From NCBI RefSeq assembly GCF_022554085.1, contig NZ_JAKFYR010000004.1, forward strand, positions 248,001 to 312,000: a stretch of 64,000 nt of DNA. The letters run 5' to 3'. The notes beneath the pieces were generated by a model that saw nothing but the letters and a program-made list of their open reading frames with translations, was not told the origin of the DNA and did no database searches. Source of the DNA: Rhodococcus sp. CH91 (GTDB lineage: Bacteria; Actinomycetota; Actinomycetes; Mycobacteriales; Mycobacteriaceae). Position numbers and translations under genes: made by a program. Of the stretch, positions 1 to 9,317 are shown in pieces (the stretch's first letter is position 1; every line of letters begins with the position of its first letter).

Positions 1-362
1 GTCACCAGCGGGCAGGTGGCGTCGATGGTGCGGAGCTGCCGGGCTGCGGCGGATTCGTGGACCGCGGGAGACACACCGTGCGCCGAGAAGACGAGGACGG
101 CGCCTTCGGGCGCTTCGTCGGTCTCGTCCACGAACACCACACCGCGTTCGGCGAGGGTGTCGACGACGTGGCGGTTGTGCACGATCTCCTTGCGGACGTA
201 GACCGGCGCACCGTACTTCTCGAGCGCTTTCTCGACCGTCTCGACCGCACGATCGACACCGGCGCAGTAACCGCGCGGCTCGGCGAGCAGGACACGCTTT
301 CCGGAGGCGGAGGAACCGGCGGACCTGGTGATCCCGACTTCGAGTGGAACAGGCGCAGACAT
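1..362 (-). CDS. ispH: 4-hydroxy-3-methylbut-2-enyl diphosphate reductase, N-terminal part (IspH/LytB)
   Basis: IspH is the last enzyme of the non-mevalonate isoprenoid pathway. It is a cytosolic [4Fe-4S] protein that reduces HMBPP to IPP and DMAPP. Only the first 120 or so residues are present; the gene runs off the left edge of the window. Reading from ATG 362, the family start is clear: a short variable leader, then [19 protein letters not shown] with the first cluster cysteine in the GYCAGV motif, then [13 protein letters not shown] with the substrate-binding histidine and [10 protein letters not shown]-type residues. It is divergent from the lipid-droplet protein/xseAB operon, the same order as M. 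tuberculosis lytB2 (Rv1110)-Rv1109c-xseA-xseB. The family and orientation are certain; the C-terminal half is not visible. Confidence 0.95.
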   Translation of the reverse strand, partial: MSAPVPLEVGITRSAGSSASGKRVLLAEPRGYCAGVDRAVETVEKALEKYGAPVYVRKEIVHNRHVVDTLAERGVVFVDETDEAPEGAVLVFSAHGVSPAVHESAAARQLRTIDATCPLV

Positions 363-462
363 GCCTCCAGGGTACGGGGCGCATCCGCGAGGGGCTTCCC
401 AGCTCGGGGGCGGGGCCGTCACCGGCTACCAATCACGCCGATCATCGGGCAGTCTTGGGGGC

Positions 463-1104
463 ATGATCCGTCCACCGTTCCTGGCACGTGTGGCTGCCGG
501 CGTTGCTGTCACCGCCTACGAAGAGACCCTCAAGCTGCCCAGCACAGCCGTTTCGTTGCCGATGACGACGGTGAGCCAGATCCTGCAGACGACGATGCGG
601 TTGCAGCAGGTGATGACCTCGCTGGCGATCAAGGGCGATCAGGTCTTCGAGCTCTTCGGAGGAGAACCTGCCGAGACCGCCCAGTGGGCGACCTTCGACG
701 AGGACGACGCCGCCCCCACCGACGGTGCCGGACCTTCGGCGGGCACCACCGCGAACGGCGCGCCCGGGCGATTCGCCCTGTACTCGATCCCTCCGGAAGC
801 CGAGGCCGCCGCCGCGAGCGAGACGACCGGCCCGGCGGAGACCACCGCGGCGACGCCCGATGCCGCAGAGAACACGGCGGCGGCCACCGAGGAGAAGTCC
901 ACCGATACGAAGGTCGCCGACCGGCCCGAGATCGTCGAAGACCTCGATTACGACTCGCTGACCCTCGCTCAGCTGCGTGCCCGCCTGCGCGCACTGTCGG
1001 TGGAGGAACTGACGGATCTGCTCGACTACGAGAACGCTCATGCGGCCCGTCCACCCTTCGTGACGATGCTGTCCAACCGGATCACGAGCGCACGTAACCG
1101 GTGA
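463..1104 (+). CDS. Lipid-droplet-associated protein (Rv1109c-like)
   Basis: This 213-residue protein is the positional counterpart of M. tuberculosis Rv1109c, a family annotated as lipid-droplet associated in mycolata; the exact role is unproven. The first 70 residues are apolar and amphipathic (starting [16 protein letters not shown], followed by two possible helices), fitting surface association with lipid rather than a classical transmembrane segment. An Ala/Glu/Thr-rich disordered middle follows. The C-terminus is helical ([20 protein letters not shown]). The frame is open back to position 328, but ATG 463 starts the conserved part, so the upstream 45 codons were excluded. The stop overlaps the GTG of xseA by 4 bases, so the two are translationally coupled. 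Function is inferred from family and context. Confidence 0.8.
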   Translation: MIRPPFLARVAAGVAVTAYEETLKLPSTAVSLPMTTVSQILQTTMRLQQVMTSLAIKGDQVFELFGGEPAETAQWATFDEDDAAPTDGAGPSAGTTANGAPGRFALYSIPPEAEAAAASETTGPAETTAATPDAAENTAAATEEKSTDTKVADRPEIVEDLDYDSLTLAQLRARLRALSVEELTDLLDYENAHAARPPFVTMLSNRITSARNR

Positions 1105-2348
1105 CGACCGGACAGAACACCGGACGGCCGAACTCCGCGGATCATCCCTGGCCCGTCCGCACCGTGGCCCAGAAGGTGGCGGGCTGGATCGACAAGCTCG
1201 GCACCATCTGGGTCGAGGGTCAGGTCACCCAGATCAACGCCCGTCCCGGCACCCGGACGGCGTTCCTGACGCTGCGCGATCCGTCGGTGGACATGTCCCT
1301 GCAGGTGACCTGTTCCCCCCAGTTGCTGCAGCAGTCGGCGGTGCCGCTCACCGAGGGCAGCCGCGTGATCATGTTCGGCAAGATGACCTTCTGGCCCGGG
1401 CGTGGAAGCCTGGCATTGCGGGTCACCGAGATCCGGGCCGTCGGCATCGGGGAACTGCTCGCCCGGCTCGAGCGCCTGCGCGCCCTGCTCGCGGCCGAAG
1501 GACTGTTCGATCCGCGGCTCAAACGTCCGCTGCCCTTCCTGCCGCGGCGCATCGGCCTGATCACCAGCCGCGGCAGCGCGGCCGAACGCGACGTGCTGAC
1601 GGTCGCACAGCGACGCTGGCCGGCCGTGCACTTCGACGTCCGCCACGCCACCGTGCAGGGCCCCACCGCGGTGACACAGATCCTCGAAGCGCTCGAATCC
1701 CTCGACGCGGACCCCGAGGTCGACGTGATCGTCCTGGCCCGGGGCGGCGGCAGTGTCGAGGATCTGCTTCCCTTCTCCGACGAGGCGCTGTGCCGGGCGA
1801 TCGCGGCGTGCACGACTCCCGTGGTCAGCGCGATCGGCCACGAACCCGACAGCCCCCTGTGCGACCACGTCGCCGATCTCCGGGCCGCGACTCCCACCGA
1901 CGCCGCCAAACGGGTGGTGCCGGACGCCGTCGCCGAACTCGATCTCGTCGACGAATTGCGTGCGCGGTCCGCGGCTGCCCTGCGCAACTGGGTACGACGG
2001 GAGGAGCACGTCATCGCGCAACTGCGCGACCGGCCCGTCCTGGCCGATCCGTTCCGCGATCTCGACCGGCGGCACGAGGAGATCGACCGGTTGCAGCACA
2101 CGGCGCGGCGCGACGTCGCACGCCTGATCGCCTCGGAGGCGTCGACGCTGGAACACCTGCGGGCACGTCTGGCGACCCTCGGTCCGGCGGCGACGCTGGC
2201 GCGCGGTTATGCGGTGGTGCAGCGGGTCGTGCCGGGCGGCGACCCCGAGGTGGTACGCACACTCGACGAGATACCCATCGGCACCCAGCTCCGGGTGCGG
2301 GTGGCGGACGGTGCGGCTCGCGCAGCCGTCATGGGACACGAACGGTAG
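1101..2348 (+). CDS. xseA: Exodeoxyribonuclease VII large subunit
   Basis: This is the catalytic subunit of exonuclease VII, a cytosolic single-strand-specific nuclease that trims DNA ends to oligonucleotides in repair and recombination. The 415-residue protein has the N-terminal OB-fold (roughly 20-115), then the family nuclease domain. In that domain RGGGSVEDL lies near residue 214 and [20 protein letters not shown] near 243, matching the conserved block of XseA, and a helical coiled-coil region follows. GTG 1101 is used; it overlaps the preceding stop as GTGA. xseB follows 11 bases downstream. Length is close to the family norm for actinobacteria, and nothing is missing. Confidence 0.97.
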   Translation: MTTGQNTGRPNSADHPWPVRTVAQKVAGWIDKLGTIWVEGQVTQINARPGTRTAFLTLRDPSVDMSLQVTCSPQLLQQSAVPLTEGSRVIMFGKMTFWPGRGSLALRVTEIRAVGIGELLARLERLRALLAAEGLFDPRLKRPLPFLPRRIGLITSRGSAAERDVLTVAQRRWPAVHFDVRHATVQGPTAVTQILEALESLDADPEVDVIVLARGGGSVEDLLPFSDEALCRAIAACTTPVVSAIGHEPDSPLCDHVADLRAATPTDAAKRVVPDAVAELDLVDELRARSAAALRNWVRREEHVIAQLRDRPVLADPFRDLDRRHEEIDRLQHTARRDVARLIASEASTLEHLRARLATLGPAATLARGYAVVQRVVPGGDPEVVRTLDEIPIGTQLRVRVADGAARAAVMGHER

Positions 2349-2359
2349 AAGGGCGGGAA

Positions 2360-2617
2360 TTGACGAACGTGGGAACCGACGACCCCAACGCCGACGTGCG
2401 GGAGTTCGGCTACGAGCGTGCTCGTGACGAACTCGTCAACGTCGTGAAGATGCTCGAGCAAGGCGGCCTCGATCTCGACGAGTCACTGCAGCTGTGGGAG
2501 CGCGGCGAGGCCTTGGCCAAGCGCTGCGAGGAACACCTCGCCGGTGCTCGCGAACGGGTCGAACAGGCACTCGCGTACGAGGAGGACGACGACGAGGAAT
2601 ACGACGAGGACGAATGA
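2360..2617 (+). CDS. xseB: Exodeoxyribonuclease VII small subunit
   Basis: The small subunit binds the large one in several copies and is required for exonuclease VII assembly. The 85-residue protein has the typical helical hairpin ([20 protein letters not shown], then [20 protein letters not shown]), followed by a very acidic tail of Asp/Glu/Tyr that is usual in actinobacteria. The start is not ATG. TTG 2360 is preceded by GAAGGG (2348-2353) at 6 bases' spacing; GTG 2369 is the alternative but its spacing is worse. The frame is open far upstream inside xseA, which is only a shadow. Co-transcribed with xseA. Confidence 0.93.
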   Translation: MTNVGTDDPNADVREFGYERARDELVNVVKMLEQGGLDLDESLQLWERGEALAKRCEEHLAGARERVEQALAYEEDDDEEYDEDE

Positions 2618-2623
2618 CCTCGG

Positions 2624-3193
2624 TCAGGGTTCGAGCGGTTCGGCCTTACCCGCGGCGGTGGCCAGAGCGGTGAACTCGGCCTCGTCGCCGGAACCGCCGA
2701 TGAGGATCCGCACGTCCCCGAAGTCGGAGACCCAGATGGCCTCGACGCCTTCGCCGCCGTAGACCACCCAGTCTCGGTCCTCGATCGCGCGGACGTCGGT
2801 GACGGCCCGGTAGTCCCCGGCGACGAACCGGACCAGTTCGTCCTCACCGGCGTTCGACTGGGTGAAGCGCACGTAGCGGCCTGCCGGAGTGATGAAGCCG
2901 ACGGTGCTCGAATCGCCGCCCTGGTTACCGGCGATGATGTTGCGGCTTCCGGAGTTGGGCTGCCAGTCCTCGGGCACGTCGGGATGGCGGATCGGGAAAC
3001 CGAGTTCCTTCGCGTCGTACGCCAGTCCGGCATCGATGTCGAAGCTCGGCACCGGACCCGCGGTCGGCCCGCCCGGCTTGAACTCGCACTGACTTGCAAT
3101 CGCAGCGATGAACAAGCACAGAACGACGAGCGGGATGAGCGACCACGCCATGTCGCGCGTGTCCTGAAGAATGCGAGGTTTCGAGGAAGCCAC
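2624..3193 (-). CDS. DUF4245 membrane-anchored protein (Rv1100-like)
   Basis: A 189-residue protein of the actinobacterial DUF4245 family, function unknown. It has one N-terminal transmembrane helix (SLIPLVVLCLFIAAIAS, about residues 18-34) with the rest outside the membrane. The typical FPIRHPDVPEDWQPNS and FTQSNAGEDELVRF blocks are visible. GTG 3193 is chosen because the protein then begins ASSKPRILQDTRDMAWSLIP, the family pattern. A GGAGG lies unusually close (1 base) to this codon, so the exact start is uncertain; an in-frame TTG at 3217 is the alternative. It converges on xseB with 6 bases between and diverges from glpX, as in M. tuberculosis. Confidence 0.85.
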   Translation of the reverse strand: MASSKPRILQDTRDMAWSLIPLVVLCLFIAAIASQCEFKPGGPTAGPVPSFDIDAGLAYDAKELGFPIRHPDVPEDWQPNSGSRNIIAGNQGGDSSTVGFITPAGRYVRFTQSNAGEDELVRFVAGDYRAVTDVRAIEDRDWVVYGGEGVEAIWVSDFGDVRILIGGSGDEAEFTALATAAGKAEPLEP

Positions 3194-3374
3194 GCCTCCA
3201 GTCTGACAGCCCCGCAACCGTGGCGTTCAGGGCGGTCGGGTCCGACAGTCCACACGGTCGGCCGTGATGAGACAATAGCCACGCGACACACACGGATCGT
3301 GCGGACGCCTCCGGCGGCCGCTCCCTCTGCCGGCGCGTCCGCGTCGGCCGAAAATCTTCAGGAGGCAGTAGCCC

Positions 3375-4409
3375 ATGACGGCCAGCACCCCACGCCGCGA
3401 AGCTCCGGATCGCAACCTCGCTCTCGAACTGGTCCGCGTCACAGAGGCCGCGGCGATGGCGGCCGGCCGGTGGGTCGGGCGCGGCGACAAGGAGGGTGGC
3501 GACGGTGCCGCGGTCGACGCGATGCGGCACATGGTGAGCTCCGTGTCGATGCAGGGTGTCGTCGTGATCGGCGAAGGCGAGAAGGACGAAGCGCCGATGC
3601 TGTACAACGGCGAGGAGGTCGGCAACGGCGACGGGCCGCTCTGCGACGTCGCAGTCGATCCGATCGACGGTACGACGCTCATGTCCAAGGGGGCACCCGG
3701 TGCGATCGCGGTGCTCGCGGTGGCCGAGCGCGGAGCGATGTTCGACCCGTCCGCCGTGTTCTACATGGAGAAGATCGCCGTCGGTCCCGAGGCTGCGGGC
3801 GTCATCGACATCACCGCGCCCGTCGCGGAGAACGTCCGCCGCGTCGCCAAGGCGAAGAGCGTCGCGATCTCCGACCTCACTGTGACGATCCTCGATCGTC
3901 CCCGTCACGCGCGCATCATCGAGGAGGTGCGGGAGGCGGGCGCCCGCATCCGCCTGATCTCCGACGGCGACGTCGCCGGTGCGATCGCTGCGGCACGGCC
4001 GGGCTCGGGCGTCGACATGCTGCTCGGTATCGGTGGCACCCCCGAGGGCATCATCGCGGCAGCAGCGATGCGGTGCATGGGCGGTGAGATCCAGGGCCGG
4101 CTCGCCCCGACCGACGACGCGGAGCGCCAGAAGGCGCTCGACGCCGGGCACGATCTCGATCGGGTGCTCACCACGACCGATCTCGTCACCGGTGAGAACA
4201 TCTTCTTCTGCGCGACGGGCGTCACCGACGGTGAACTGCTGCGCGGTGTGCGCTACTCGGGCGGTGGCGCCGAGACGCAATCGATCGTGATGCGCAGCAA
4301 GTCGGGCACGGTCCGCATGGTCGAGGCCTTCCACCGTCTGCAGAAGCTCAGCGAGTTCTCGTCGATCGACTTCCACGGTGTCGCCGGCGCGCATCCTCCC
4401 ATGCCCTGA
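3375..4409 (+). CDS. glpX: Fructose-1,6-bisphosphatase, class II
   Basis: Hydrolyses fructose-1,6-bisphosphate to fructose-6-phosphate in gluconeogenesis. In mycolata this class II, metal- and lithium-sensitive enzyme is the main FBPase. The 344-residue protein carries [18 protein letters not shown] (metal/substrate site, near residue 70), [13 protein letters not shown] (near 97), [13 protein letters not shown]-type and [11 protein letters not shown] blocks, all family signatures. ATG 3375 follows a strong AGGAGG (about 3359-3364). The next gene is fumC, the same neighbour order as Rv1099c-Rv1098c, but a long hairpin separates them, so they are probably not one transcript. The 3194-3374 gap holds the divergent promoters of DUF4245 and glpX; I could not fix their boxes. 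Confidence 0.97.
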   Translation: MTASTPRREAPDRNLALELVRVTEAAAMAAGRWVGRGDKEGGDGAAVDAMRHMVSSVSMQGVVVIGEGEKDEAPMLYNGEEVGNGDGPLCDVAVDPIDGTTLMSKGAPGAIAVLAVAERGAMFDPSAVFYMEKIAVGPEAAGVIDITAPVAENVRRVAKAKSVAISDLTVTILDRPRHARIIEEVREAGARIRLISDGDVAGAIAAARPGSGVDMLLGIGGTPEGIIAAAAMRCMGGEIQGRLAPTDDAERQKALDAGHDLDRVLTTTDLVTGENIFFCATGVTDGELLRGVRYSGGGAETQSIVMRSKSGTVRMVEAFHRLQKLSEFSSIDFHGVAGAHPPMP

Positions 4410-4426
4410 TCCTCCGGATCGATTCC

Positions 4427-4470
4427 CGGCAGGGGCGCTGACACGAGTTCTCGTGTCAGCGCCCCTGCCG
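4427..4470 (+). terminator. Perfect 21-bp hairpin between glpX and fumC
   Basis: Left arm 4427-4447 and right arm 4450-4470 are exact reverse complements around a TT centre. There is no clear T-run after it, as is common for actinobacterial hairpin terminators. It most likely ends the glpX transcript. Confidence 0.75.
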
Positions 4471-4498
4471 TCTGTTCCCGCGGCCTAACGTGGGAGTC

Positions 4499-5914
4499 AT
4501 GACCGACACCGAACAGTCTTCTCAGCAGTTCCGTATCGAACGCGACACGATGGGCGAGGTCCGGGTTCCGGTCGACGCCCTGTGGCGTGCCCAGACCCAG
4601 CGGGCCGTCGAGAACTTCCCGATCTCGGGGCGCGGGCTCGAGCGTGCGCAGATCCGCGCGCTCGGTCTGCTCAAGAGTGCCTGTGCCCGGGTGAACAAGG
4701 ATCTCGGTCTGCTCGAGCCCGACAAGGCCGAGGCGATCATCGCGGCCGCCGATGCCATCGCGGCAGGTGAACACGACGACCAGTTCCCCATCGATGTCTT
4801 CCAGACCGGTTCCGGCACGAGTTCGAACATGAACGCCAACGAGGTCATCGCGTCCCTTGCCGCGAAAGCCGGGGTGACGATCCACCCCAACGACGACGTG
4901 AACATGTCGCAGTCGTCGAACGACACCTTCCCGACAGCGACGCACGTCGCCGCGACCGAGGCCACGGTCAAGGATCTGATTCCCGCGCTCGAACACCTGC
5001 ACGGTGCGCTCGCCGAGAAGGCACGCGAATGGCGCACGGTCGTCAAGTCCGGGCGCACTCACCTCATGGATGCGGTGCCGGTGACGCTCGGACAGGAGTT
5101 CGGCGGTTACGCCCGCCAGATCGAGGCCGGAATCGAACGACTGCGCGCGACGCTGCCCCGGCTCGGTGAGCTGCCGATCGGCGGCACCGCGGTCGGAACG
5201 GGGCTCAATGCACCCGTGGATTTCGGACCCCGGGTCGTGGCGGTCCTCGTCGAGAGCACCGGCCTCGAGGAGTTGCGACCTGCCAGGAACAGCTTCGAGG
5301 CGCAGGCGGCGCGGGACGGCCTGGTCGAGGTCTCAGGGGCACTCCGCACGATCGCGGTGTCGCTGACGAAGATCGCCAACGACATCCGCTGGATGGGTTC
5401 GGGGCCGCTCACCGGGCTCGCCGAGATCCAGCTGCCCGATCTGCAACCGGGTAGCTCGATCATGCCGGGTAAGGTCAATCCCGTTCTGCCCGAGGCTGTC
5501 ACGCAGGTGGCCGCCCAGGTCGTCGGGAACGATGCCGCGGTGGCGTGGGGTGGCGCGGCCGGCGCGTTCGAGCTCAACGTCTACATCCCGATGATGGCCC
5601 GGAACGTCCTCGAGTCGATTCGTCTGCTGGCCAATTCGTCCCGCTTGTTCGCCGATCGCTGTGTCGTCGGGCTCGTCGCGAACGTCGAACGTCTGCGCCT
5701 GCTGGCCGAGTCGTCGCCGTCCATCGTGACCCCGCTCAATTCCGCGATCGGTTACGAGGAGGCGGCAGCCGTCGCCAAGGAGGCGCTGAAGGAGGAGAAG
5801 ACCATCCGTCAGGCGGTACTCGATCGCGGTCTGATCGACGAGATCCTGACCGAGGAGGAACTGGCGCTCCGGCTCGACGTGCTCGCCATGACGCGGATGG
5901 ACCCCGAGGAATGA
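4499..5914 (+). CDS. fumC: Fumarate hydratase, class II
   Basis: Interconverts fumarate and L-malate in the TCA cycle; oxygen-stable, iron-free homotetramer. The 471-residue protein matches class II fumarases throughout. It shows [15 protein letters not shown] (about residue 102), the [19 protein letters not shown] substrate block (about 132), [16 protein letters not shown] containing the catalytic histidine region (about 185), and the fumarase signature [11 protein letters not shown] (about 318) on the flexible catalytic-serine loop. ATG 4499 is chosen over the in-frame GTG 4490 because it gives the usual short leader before [15 protein letters not shown]; a GGGAG lies just upstream. A hairpin follows the stop. 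Confidence 0.97.
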   Translation: MTDTEQSSQQFRIERDTMGEVRVPVDALWRAQTQRAVENFPISGRGLERAQIRALGLLKSACARVNKDLGLLEPDKAEAIIAAADAIAAGEHDDQFPIDVFQTGSGTSSNMNANEVIASLAAKAGVTIHPNDDVNMSQSSNDTFPTATHVAATEATVKDLIPALEHLHGALAEKAREWRTVVKSGRTHLMDAVPVTLGQEFGGYARQIEAGIERLRATLPRLGELPIGGTAVGTGLNAPVDFGPRVVAVLVESTGLEELRPARNSFEAQAARDGLVEVSGALRTIAVSLTKIANDIRWMGSGPLTGLAEIQLPDLQPGSSIMPGKVNPVLPEAVTQVAAQVVGNDAAVAWGGAAGAFELNVYIPMMARNVLESIRLLANSSRLFADRCVVGLVANVERLRLLAESSPSIVTPLNSAIGYEEAAAVAKEALKEEKTIRQAVLDRGLIDEILTEEELALRLDVLAMTRMDPEE

Positions 5915-5919
5915 CCGCC

Positions 5920-5948
5920 CGGGCCCGGCCCGTCGTGGGCCGGGCCCG
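5920..5948. terminator. Bidirectional hairpin terminator (fumC / LGFP lipoprotein)
   Basis: Arms 5920-5931 and 5937-5948 form a perfect 12-bp GC-only stem with a 5-base loop. It lies between two convergent stops (5914 and 5954), so it can serve both genes. Confidence 0.75.
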
Positions 5949-5953
5949 CCGGG

Positions 5954-6544
5954 TCACTCCTGGAACACCTCGGTCTGCCCGTCGATGTAGGTGATGTAGC
6001 CGAACTGGAAGTTGCTGCGGAGTCCCTCGGGGGTCTGTTCCTCGTCGCTGATCGGGAATCCGAGAACACCGCCGGCACCGCCTTCCGCCTCCCAGGCCGT
6101 CCGGATCTCACCCCACACGATGTGGGCGTCCGTGTCGGGACTCCAGGCGATGATGCCGCCTTCGAACTCGGCGATCATGCCGTCGCCGATGTCCTCCTGC
6201 TGGCCGGTCGGCGCGCCGAGCGGGCTGGATGCCCCGCCGACCTCGTCGTATTTCTGCAGGATCGGCCCACTGAGTTCGACGTCCTCGCCGCCCGCGCCGG
6301 GGACCGCGCTGGACTGGTCCGCCGCGGGTTCGGAGGGCTCGGGCTCGTCGTTGCCCTGGGTGATCGATTCGACGGCACTCTGGGCCTGGGAGCCCACACT
6401 CTCCGCAGCGGACTGGACCGCGCTGGTCGCGCTGCCCACCACGTCCTGCGCGGAATTGCCGCTGTCGCCGCAGCCCGCGACGGCCAGTCCGACCACGGCA
6501 GCCGCCGCCGCCACCAGCGCCCTGCGTCGGGGATCTCGCTTCAT
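5954..6544 (-). CDS. LGFP-repeat lipoprotein
   Basis: A 196-residue predicted lipoprotein: basic N-terminus, hydrophobic stretch, and lipobox VAGC with the acylated cysteine at residue 25. A Ser/Ala/Gln-rich spacer follows, then two LGFP-type repeats. One lies around SPLGAPTGQQEDIGDGM and one around GGVLGFPISDEEQTPEGLRS, ending in GYITYI. LGFP repeats occur in cell-wall proteins of mycolata and are thought to bind the envelope or peptidoglycan-arabinogalactan, so a surface role is inferred. ATG 6544 is preceded by GGAG; the in-frame codons further up are not used. No enzyme domain is attached. It is convergent with fumC and shares its terminator. Confidence 0.85.
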   Translation of the reverse strand: MKRDPRRRALVAAAAAVVGLAVAGCGDSGNSAQDVVGSATSAVQSAAESVGSQAQSAVESITQGNDEPEPSEPAADQSSAVPGAGGEDVELSGPILQKYDEVGGASSPLGAPTGQQEDIGDGMIAEFEGGIIAWSPDTDAHIVWGEIRTAWEAEGGAGGVLGFPISDEEQTPEGLRSNFQFGYITYIDGQTEVFQE

Positions 6545-6705
6545 CGCTCCACTCCTGTCGCCGATGAGCACGGGTACCTGATTTCAGGGTGCCCGACTCT
6601 CCCGCGGCACGATCCGGTTTCCGGCGATTCCGTGACCTGTGGGAATCCGTCCCCACCGCCGACCTGCGAGCTATACGATGCGACGCATCGACGTCGAGGA
6701 GAGCG

Positions 6706-7128
6706 ATGAGCACAACCGCCACCACCGGGCAGGATGCGATCGGCACGGTCAGGAATTTCCTGGACGCGATGGTCGCAGAGGATCCGAGCCGGGCGAGCTC
6801 ACTGATCACGGACGACATCGCGTGGCACAACACGTGGCTACCGACGATCCGCGGCGCGTCCCGGGTGCACCGGATACTCGCCGGGCTGACACGACCCTCA
6901 CTGGGTTTCGATGTCGTCGTCCACCACATCGCCGCCGAGGGCGACGTCGTCCTCACCGAACGCACCGACATCCTGCGGTTCGGCCCCGTCCGCATCGAAT
7001 TCTGGGTGTGCGGGACGTTCGAGCTGCGAGACGGCCGAATTGCCGTCTGGGACGATCACTTCGACGTACTCACATTCCTCCGCGGGACGCTCGTCGGAGT
7101 ACTGCGGGCCGCTCTGCGTCGCTCCTGA
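6706..7128 (+). CDS. Limonene-1,2-epoxide-hydrolase-like (SnoaL-fold) protein
   Basis: A 140-residue protein of the limonene-1,2-epoxide hydrolase family (LimA of Rhodococcus, EphG of M. tuberculosis), which opens epoxides in a cone-shaped pocket. The Arg-Asp-Asp catalytic set is recognisable: RTD at 86-88 (R86, D88) and D117 in VWDDHFD. Of the two residues that hold the water in LimA (Tyr53, Asn55), Asn is kept (N42) but Tyr is replaced by Trp (W40 in IAWHNT). An epoxide-hydrolase activity is therefore likely but the substrate is open. ATG 6706 follows GGAGAG. It precedes an AhpD/CMD-fold gene on the same strand by 75 bases. Confidence 0.75.
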   Translation: MSTTATTGQDAIGTVRNFLDAMVAEDPSRASSLITDDIAWHNTWLPTIRGASRVHRILAGLTRPSLGFDVVVHHIAAEGDVVLTERTDILRFGPVRIEFWVCGTFELRDGRIAVWDDHFDVLTFLRGTLVGVLRAALRRS

Positions 7129-7203
7129 CCGTCTCCTCCCCGGTCGGGCATAGAATCCGGTCGTCGTCGAACGGTTCGGCGACGATCGAACAGGGAGCGA
7201 TGG

Positions 7204-7623
7204 ATGTCCGACGCCGAGCACACTCCGGGATTCACGACGGGACTCGGAATCCGCCGCGAAGTGATGGGTGACGATTTCGTCGAGCGGGCGTTCGAGCGTG
7301 CCCGCGGTACCGACTCCGAGACCATGCAGGAGTTCGTCACCGAGCACGCCTGGGGGGCGGTGTGGTCCCGGCCGGGCCTGGACCGTCGCAGTCGCAGCCT
7401 GCTCAACCTGGGCATGCTCATCGCTCTGCGCGCCGAGAACGAGCTTCGCGGACACGTCCGGGGCGCACTGCGCAATGGGCTCGGCCGCACCGAGATCGTC
7501 GAATCCGTCGTCCACTGCACGGCATACTGCGGCGCTCCCGCGGGACTCGCCGCGATGCGGATCGTCCAGGAGGTCCTCGAGGCCGAACTCGGCCCCCTGC
7601 CCGACGAGACCGAGAAGGACTGA
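7204..7623 (+). CDS. Carboxymuconolactone decarboxylase family protein
   Basis: A 139-residue, all-helical protein of the CMD/AhpD-like family. Family features are WSRPGLDRRSRSLLNLGMLIAL and RGHVRGALRNGLGRTEIVE, with HCTAYCGAPAG near residue 102. PcaC members decarboxylate 4-carboxymuconolactone in protocatechuate degradation. No other beta-ketoadipate gene is nearby, and the AhpD-type CxxC is absent (a single Cys pair HCTAYC spaced by three is seen). The assignment therefore stops at family level. ATG 7204 lies just after GGGAGCG. A terminator hairpin follows its stop. Confidence 0.8.
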   Translation: MSDAEHTPGFTTGLGIRREVMGDDFVERAFERARGTDSETMQEFVTEHAWGAVWSRPGLDRRSRSLLNLGMLIALRAENELRGHVRGALRNGLGRTEIVESVVHCTAYCGAPAGLAAMRIVQEVLEAELGPLPDETEKD

Positions 7624-7629
7624 CGACGA

Positions 7630-7670
7630 CGGCGCGCCCGGCGGAATGCCGGACGCGCCGCTCGTATTTT
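7630..7670. terminator. Intrinsic terminator between CMD gene and phoH2
   Basis: A 13-bp stem (7630-7642 with 7648-7660, one mismatch, 5-base loop) is followed by CTCGTATTTT. The T-run fits rightward transcription from the CMD gene; the hairpin could also serve phoH2, which ends at 7681 on the other strand. Confidence 0.75.
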
Positions 7671-7680
7671 CCCTTCGCCG

Positions 7681-9033
7681 TCACGCCCCGGGCGCGAACT
7701 CCTCGAGCATTTCCGTCACGAGGGCCGCGATCGGCGACCGCTCGCTTCGCGTGAGCGTCACGTGTGCGAACAGCGGGTGTCCCTTGAGTTTCTCGATGAC
7801 CGCCGCGACCCCGTCGTGCCGGCCGACGCGCAGGTTGTCGCGCTGAGCGACGTCGTGGGTGAGTACGACGCGGGAACCCGTTCCGAGCCTCGACAACACG
7901 GTGAGCAGCACGTTGCGCTCGAGCGACTGCGCCTCGTCGACGATCACGAACGAATCGTGCAGCGACCGGCCGCGAATGTGCGTGAGCGGCAGGACTTCCA
8001 GCATCCCCCGGCTGAGCACCTCCTCCAACACCGCGGGGCTGGCGAGCCCTTCGAGGGTGTCGAAGACGGCCTGACCCCAGGGGTTCATCTTCTCCGCCTC
8101 GGTGCCCGGCAGGTAACCGAGTTCCTGGCCGCCCACCGCGTAGAGTGGGCGGAAGACGACCACCTTGCGGTGGGTTCGCCGTTCCAGCACGGCCTCGAGG
8201 CCGGCGGTCAGCGCGAGCGCGGACTTCCCGGTCCCGGCCTTGCCGCCGAGCGAGACGATCCCCACGGATTCGTCCAGCAGCAGGTCCAGCGCGACGCGCT
8301 GTTCGGCCGAGCGGCCGTGCAGCCCGAACGCTTCCCGGTCGCCACGCACGAGCTGGACGCGCTTGTCTGCGGTGACCCGGCCGAGTGCACTCGACGAACC
8401 CCCGAGCAACTTGATTCCGGTGTGGCACGGCAGATCCCGGGCCTCGTCGAGGTCCACGACACCTTCGGTGAACAATTCGTCGATCGCGGCTCGATCGACG
8501 TCGAGTTCGGTCATGCCCGTCCATCCCGAGACGACCACGTCCTGGGCGTGATATTCGTCCGCGTCGAGGCCGACGGCACCGGCCTTGACCCGCAAGGGGA
8601 TGTCCTTGCTGACGAGCACCACGTCGCGCCCCTCGGTGGCCAGGTTCAGAGCGCACGCGAGAATCCGGGCGTCGTTGGTGTCCGTACGGAAACCCGCGGG
8701 CAGCACCATCTGGTCGGTGTGGTTGAGCTCCACGTGGAGGGTGCCACCCTCGTCCCCGATGGGGACGGGCTCGTCGAGGCGTCCGTGCCGCTGCCGCAGG
8801 TCGTCGAGCAATCTCAACGATTCGCGGGCGAACCAGCCGAGTTCGTGGTGGTGACGCTTGCCCTCGAGTTCACCGATCACCACCAACGGAAGGACGACTT
8901 CGTGCTCGGCGAACCGGGTGACCGCCCAAGGATCGGACAGCAACACGGAGGTGTCCAGCACGTAGGTACGTACAGCAGGTTCTGTCGCCTCGGTGGCGCC
9001 GGGGCGAGTGGGGACGGAGCGTGTTGCGTTCAC
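7681..9033 (-). CDS. phoH2: PhoH2: PIN-domain RNase fused to PhoH ATPase
   Basis: PhoH2 proteins join an N-terminal PIN ribonuclease to a C-terminal PhoH helicase-like ATPase and unwind and cut RNA with ATP. In this 450-residue protein the PIN domain starts at [12 protein letters not shown] (about residue 24) with later acidic residues in [12 protein letters not shown]. The PhoH part has Walker [14 protein letters not shown] (about 262), [12 protein letters not shown], and Walker [14 protein letters not shown] (about 365). GTG 9033 is preceded by GAGGAG at good spacing. The frame stays open to GTG 9183, but those 50 codons are Arg/Pro-rich and unlike the family, so they are excluded. The mycobacterial upstream antitoxin gene phoAT is not recognisable here. 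Rv1095 is the positional counterpart. Confidence 0.93.
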   Translation of the reverse strand: MNATRSVPTRPGATEATEPAVRTYVLDTSVLLSDPWAVTRFAEHEVVLPLVVIGELEGKRHHHELGWFARESLRLLDDLRQRHGRLDEPVPIGDEGGTLHVELNHTDQMVLPAGFRTDTNDARILACALNLATEGRDVVLVSKDIPLRVKAGAVGLDADEYHAQDVVVSGWTGMTELDVDRAAIDELFTEGVVDLDEARDLPCHTGIKLLGGSSSALGRVTADKRVQLVRGDREAFGLHGRSAEQRVALDLLLDESVGIVSLGGKAGTGKSALALTAGLEAVLERRTHRKVVVFRPLYAVGGQELGYLPGTEAEKMNPWGQAVFDTLEGLASPAVLEEVLSRGMLEVLPLTHIRGRSLHDSFVIVDEAQSLERNVLLTVLSRLGTGSRVVLTHDVAQRDNLRVGRHDGVAAVIEKLKGHPLFAHVTLTRSERSPIAALVTEMLEEFAPGA

Positions 9034-9317
9034 GTGAGGCTCCTCGGCCCGAACGGCACCGTCCGGACGTTGTTCGGTGGGCCGGCGGTCCCCGGTGTCG
9101 TCACGACCACGGAGGCCCGGTGCCGGCCCCCTCGTTCGGACTGTGTCAGCCACACGATCAGGGACCTCCCGCGTAGTCGGCACCTGCGCCGCCTACGCCC
9201 CCGACGCTAGACCCGCCGCAGCCGATTCGCTGGTTGGCCGACAGTGCGTGTCGGTGAAAATTGGGTAAACGACGACCCACGTGCCCCTTGGGATATCAGG
9301 AGTGAGCACCGGACCCG
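9034..9317. other. Gene-free interval upstream of phoH2
   Basis: 284 bases between the phoH2 start and the end of the isochorismatase gene. It must contain the phoH2 promoter and leader. Part of it (to 9183) is an open in-frame extension of phoH2. I see no separate antitoxin-like ORF with a ribosome site, and no strong hairpin. Confidence 0.5.

Noticed and set aside
9034-9183. A phoAT antitoxin gene before phoH2
   Set aside because: The open stretch is in the same frame as phoH2, is Arg/Pro-rich and has no own stop, so it is neither a separate gene nor a convincing N-terminus.
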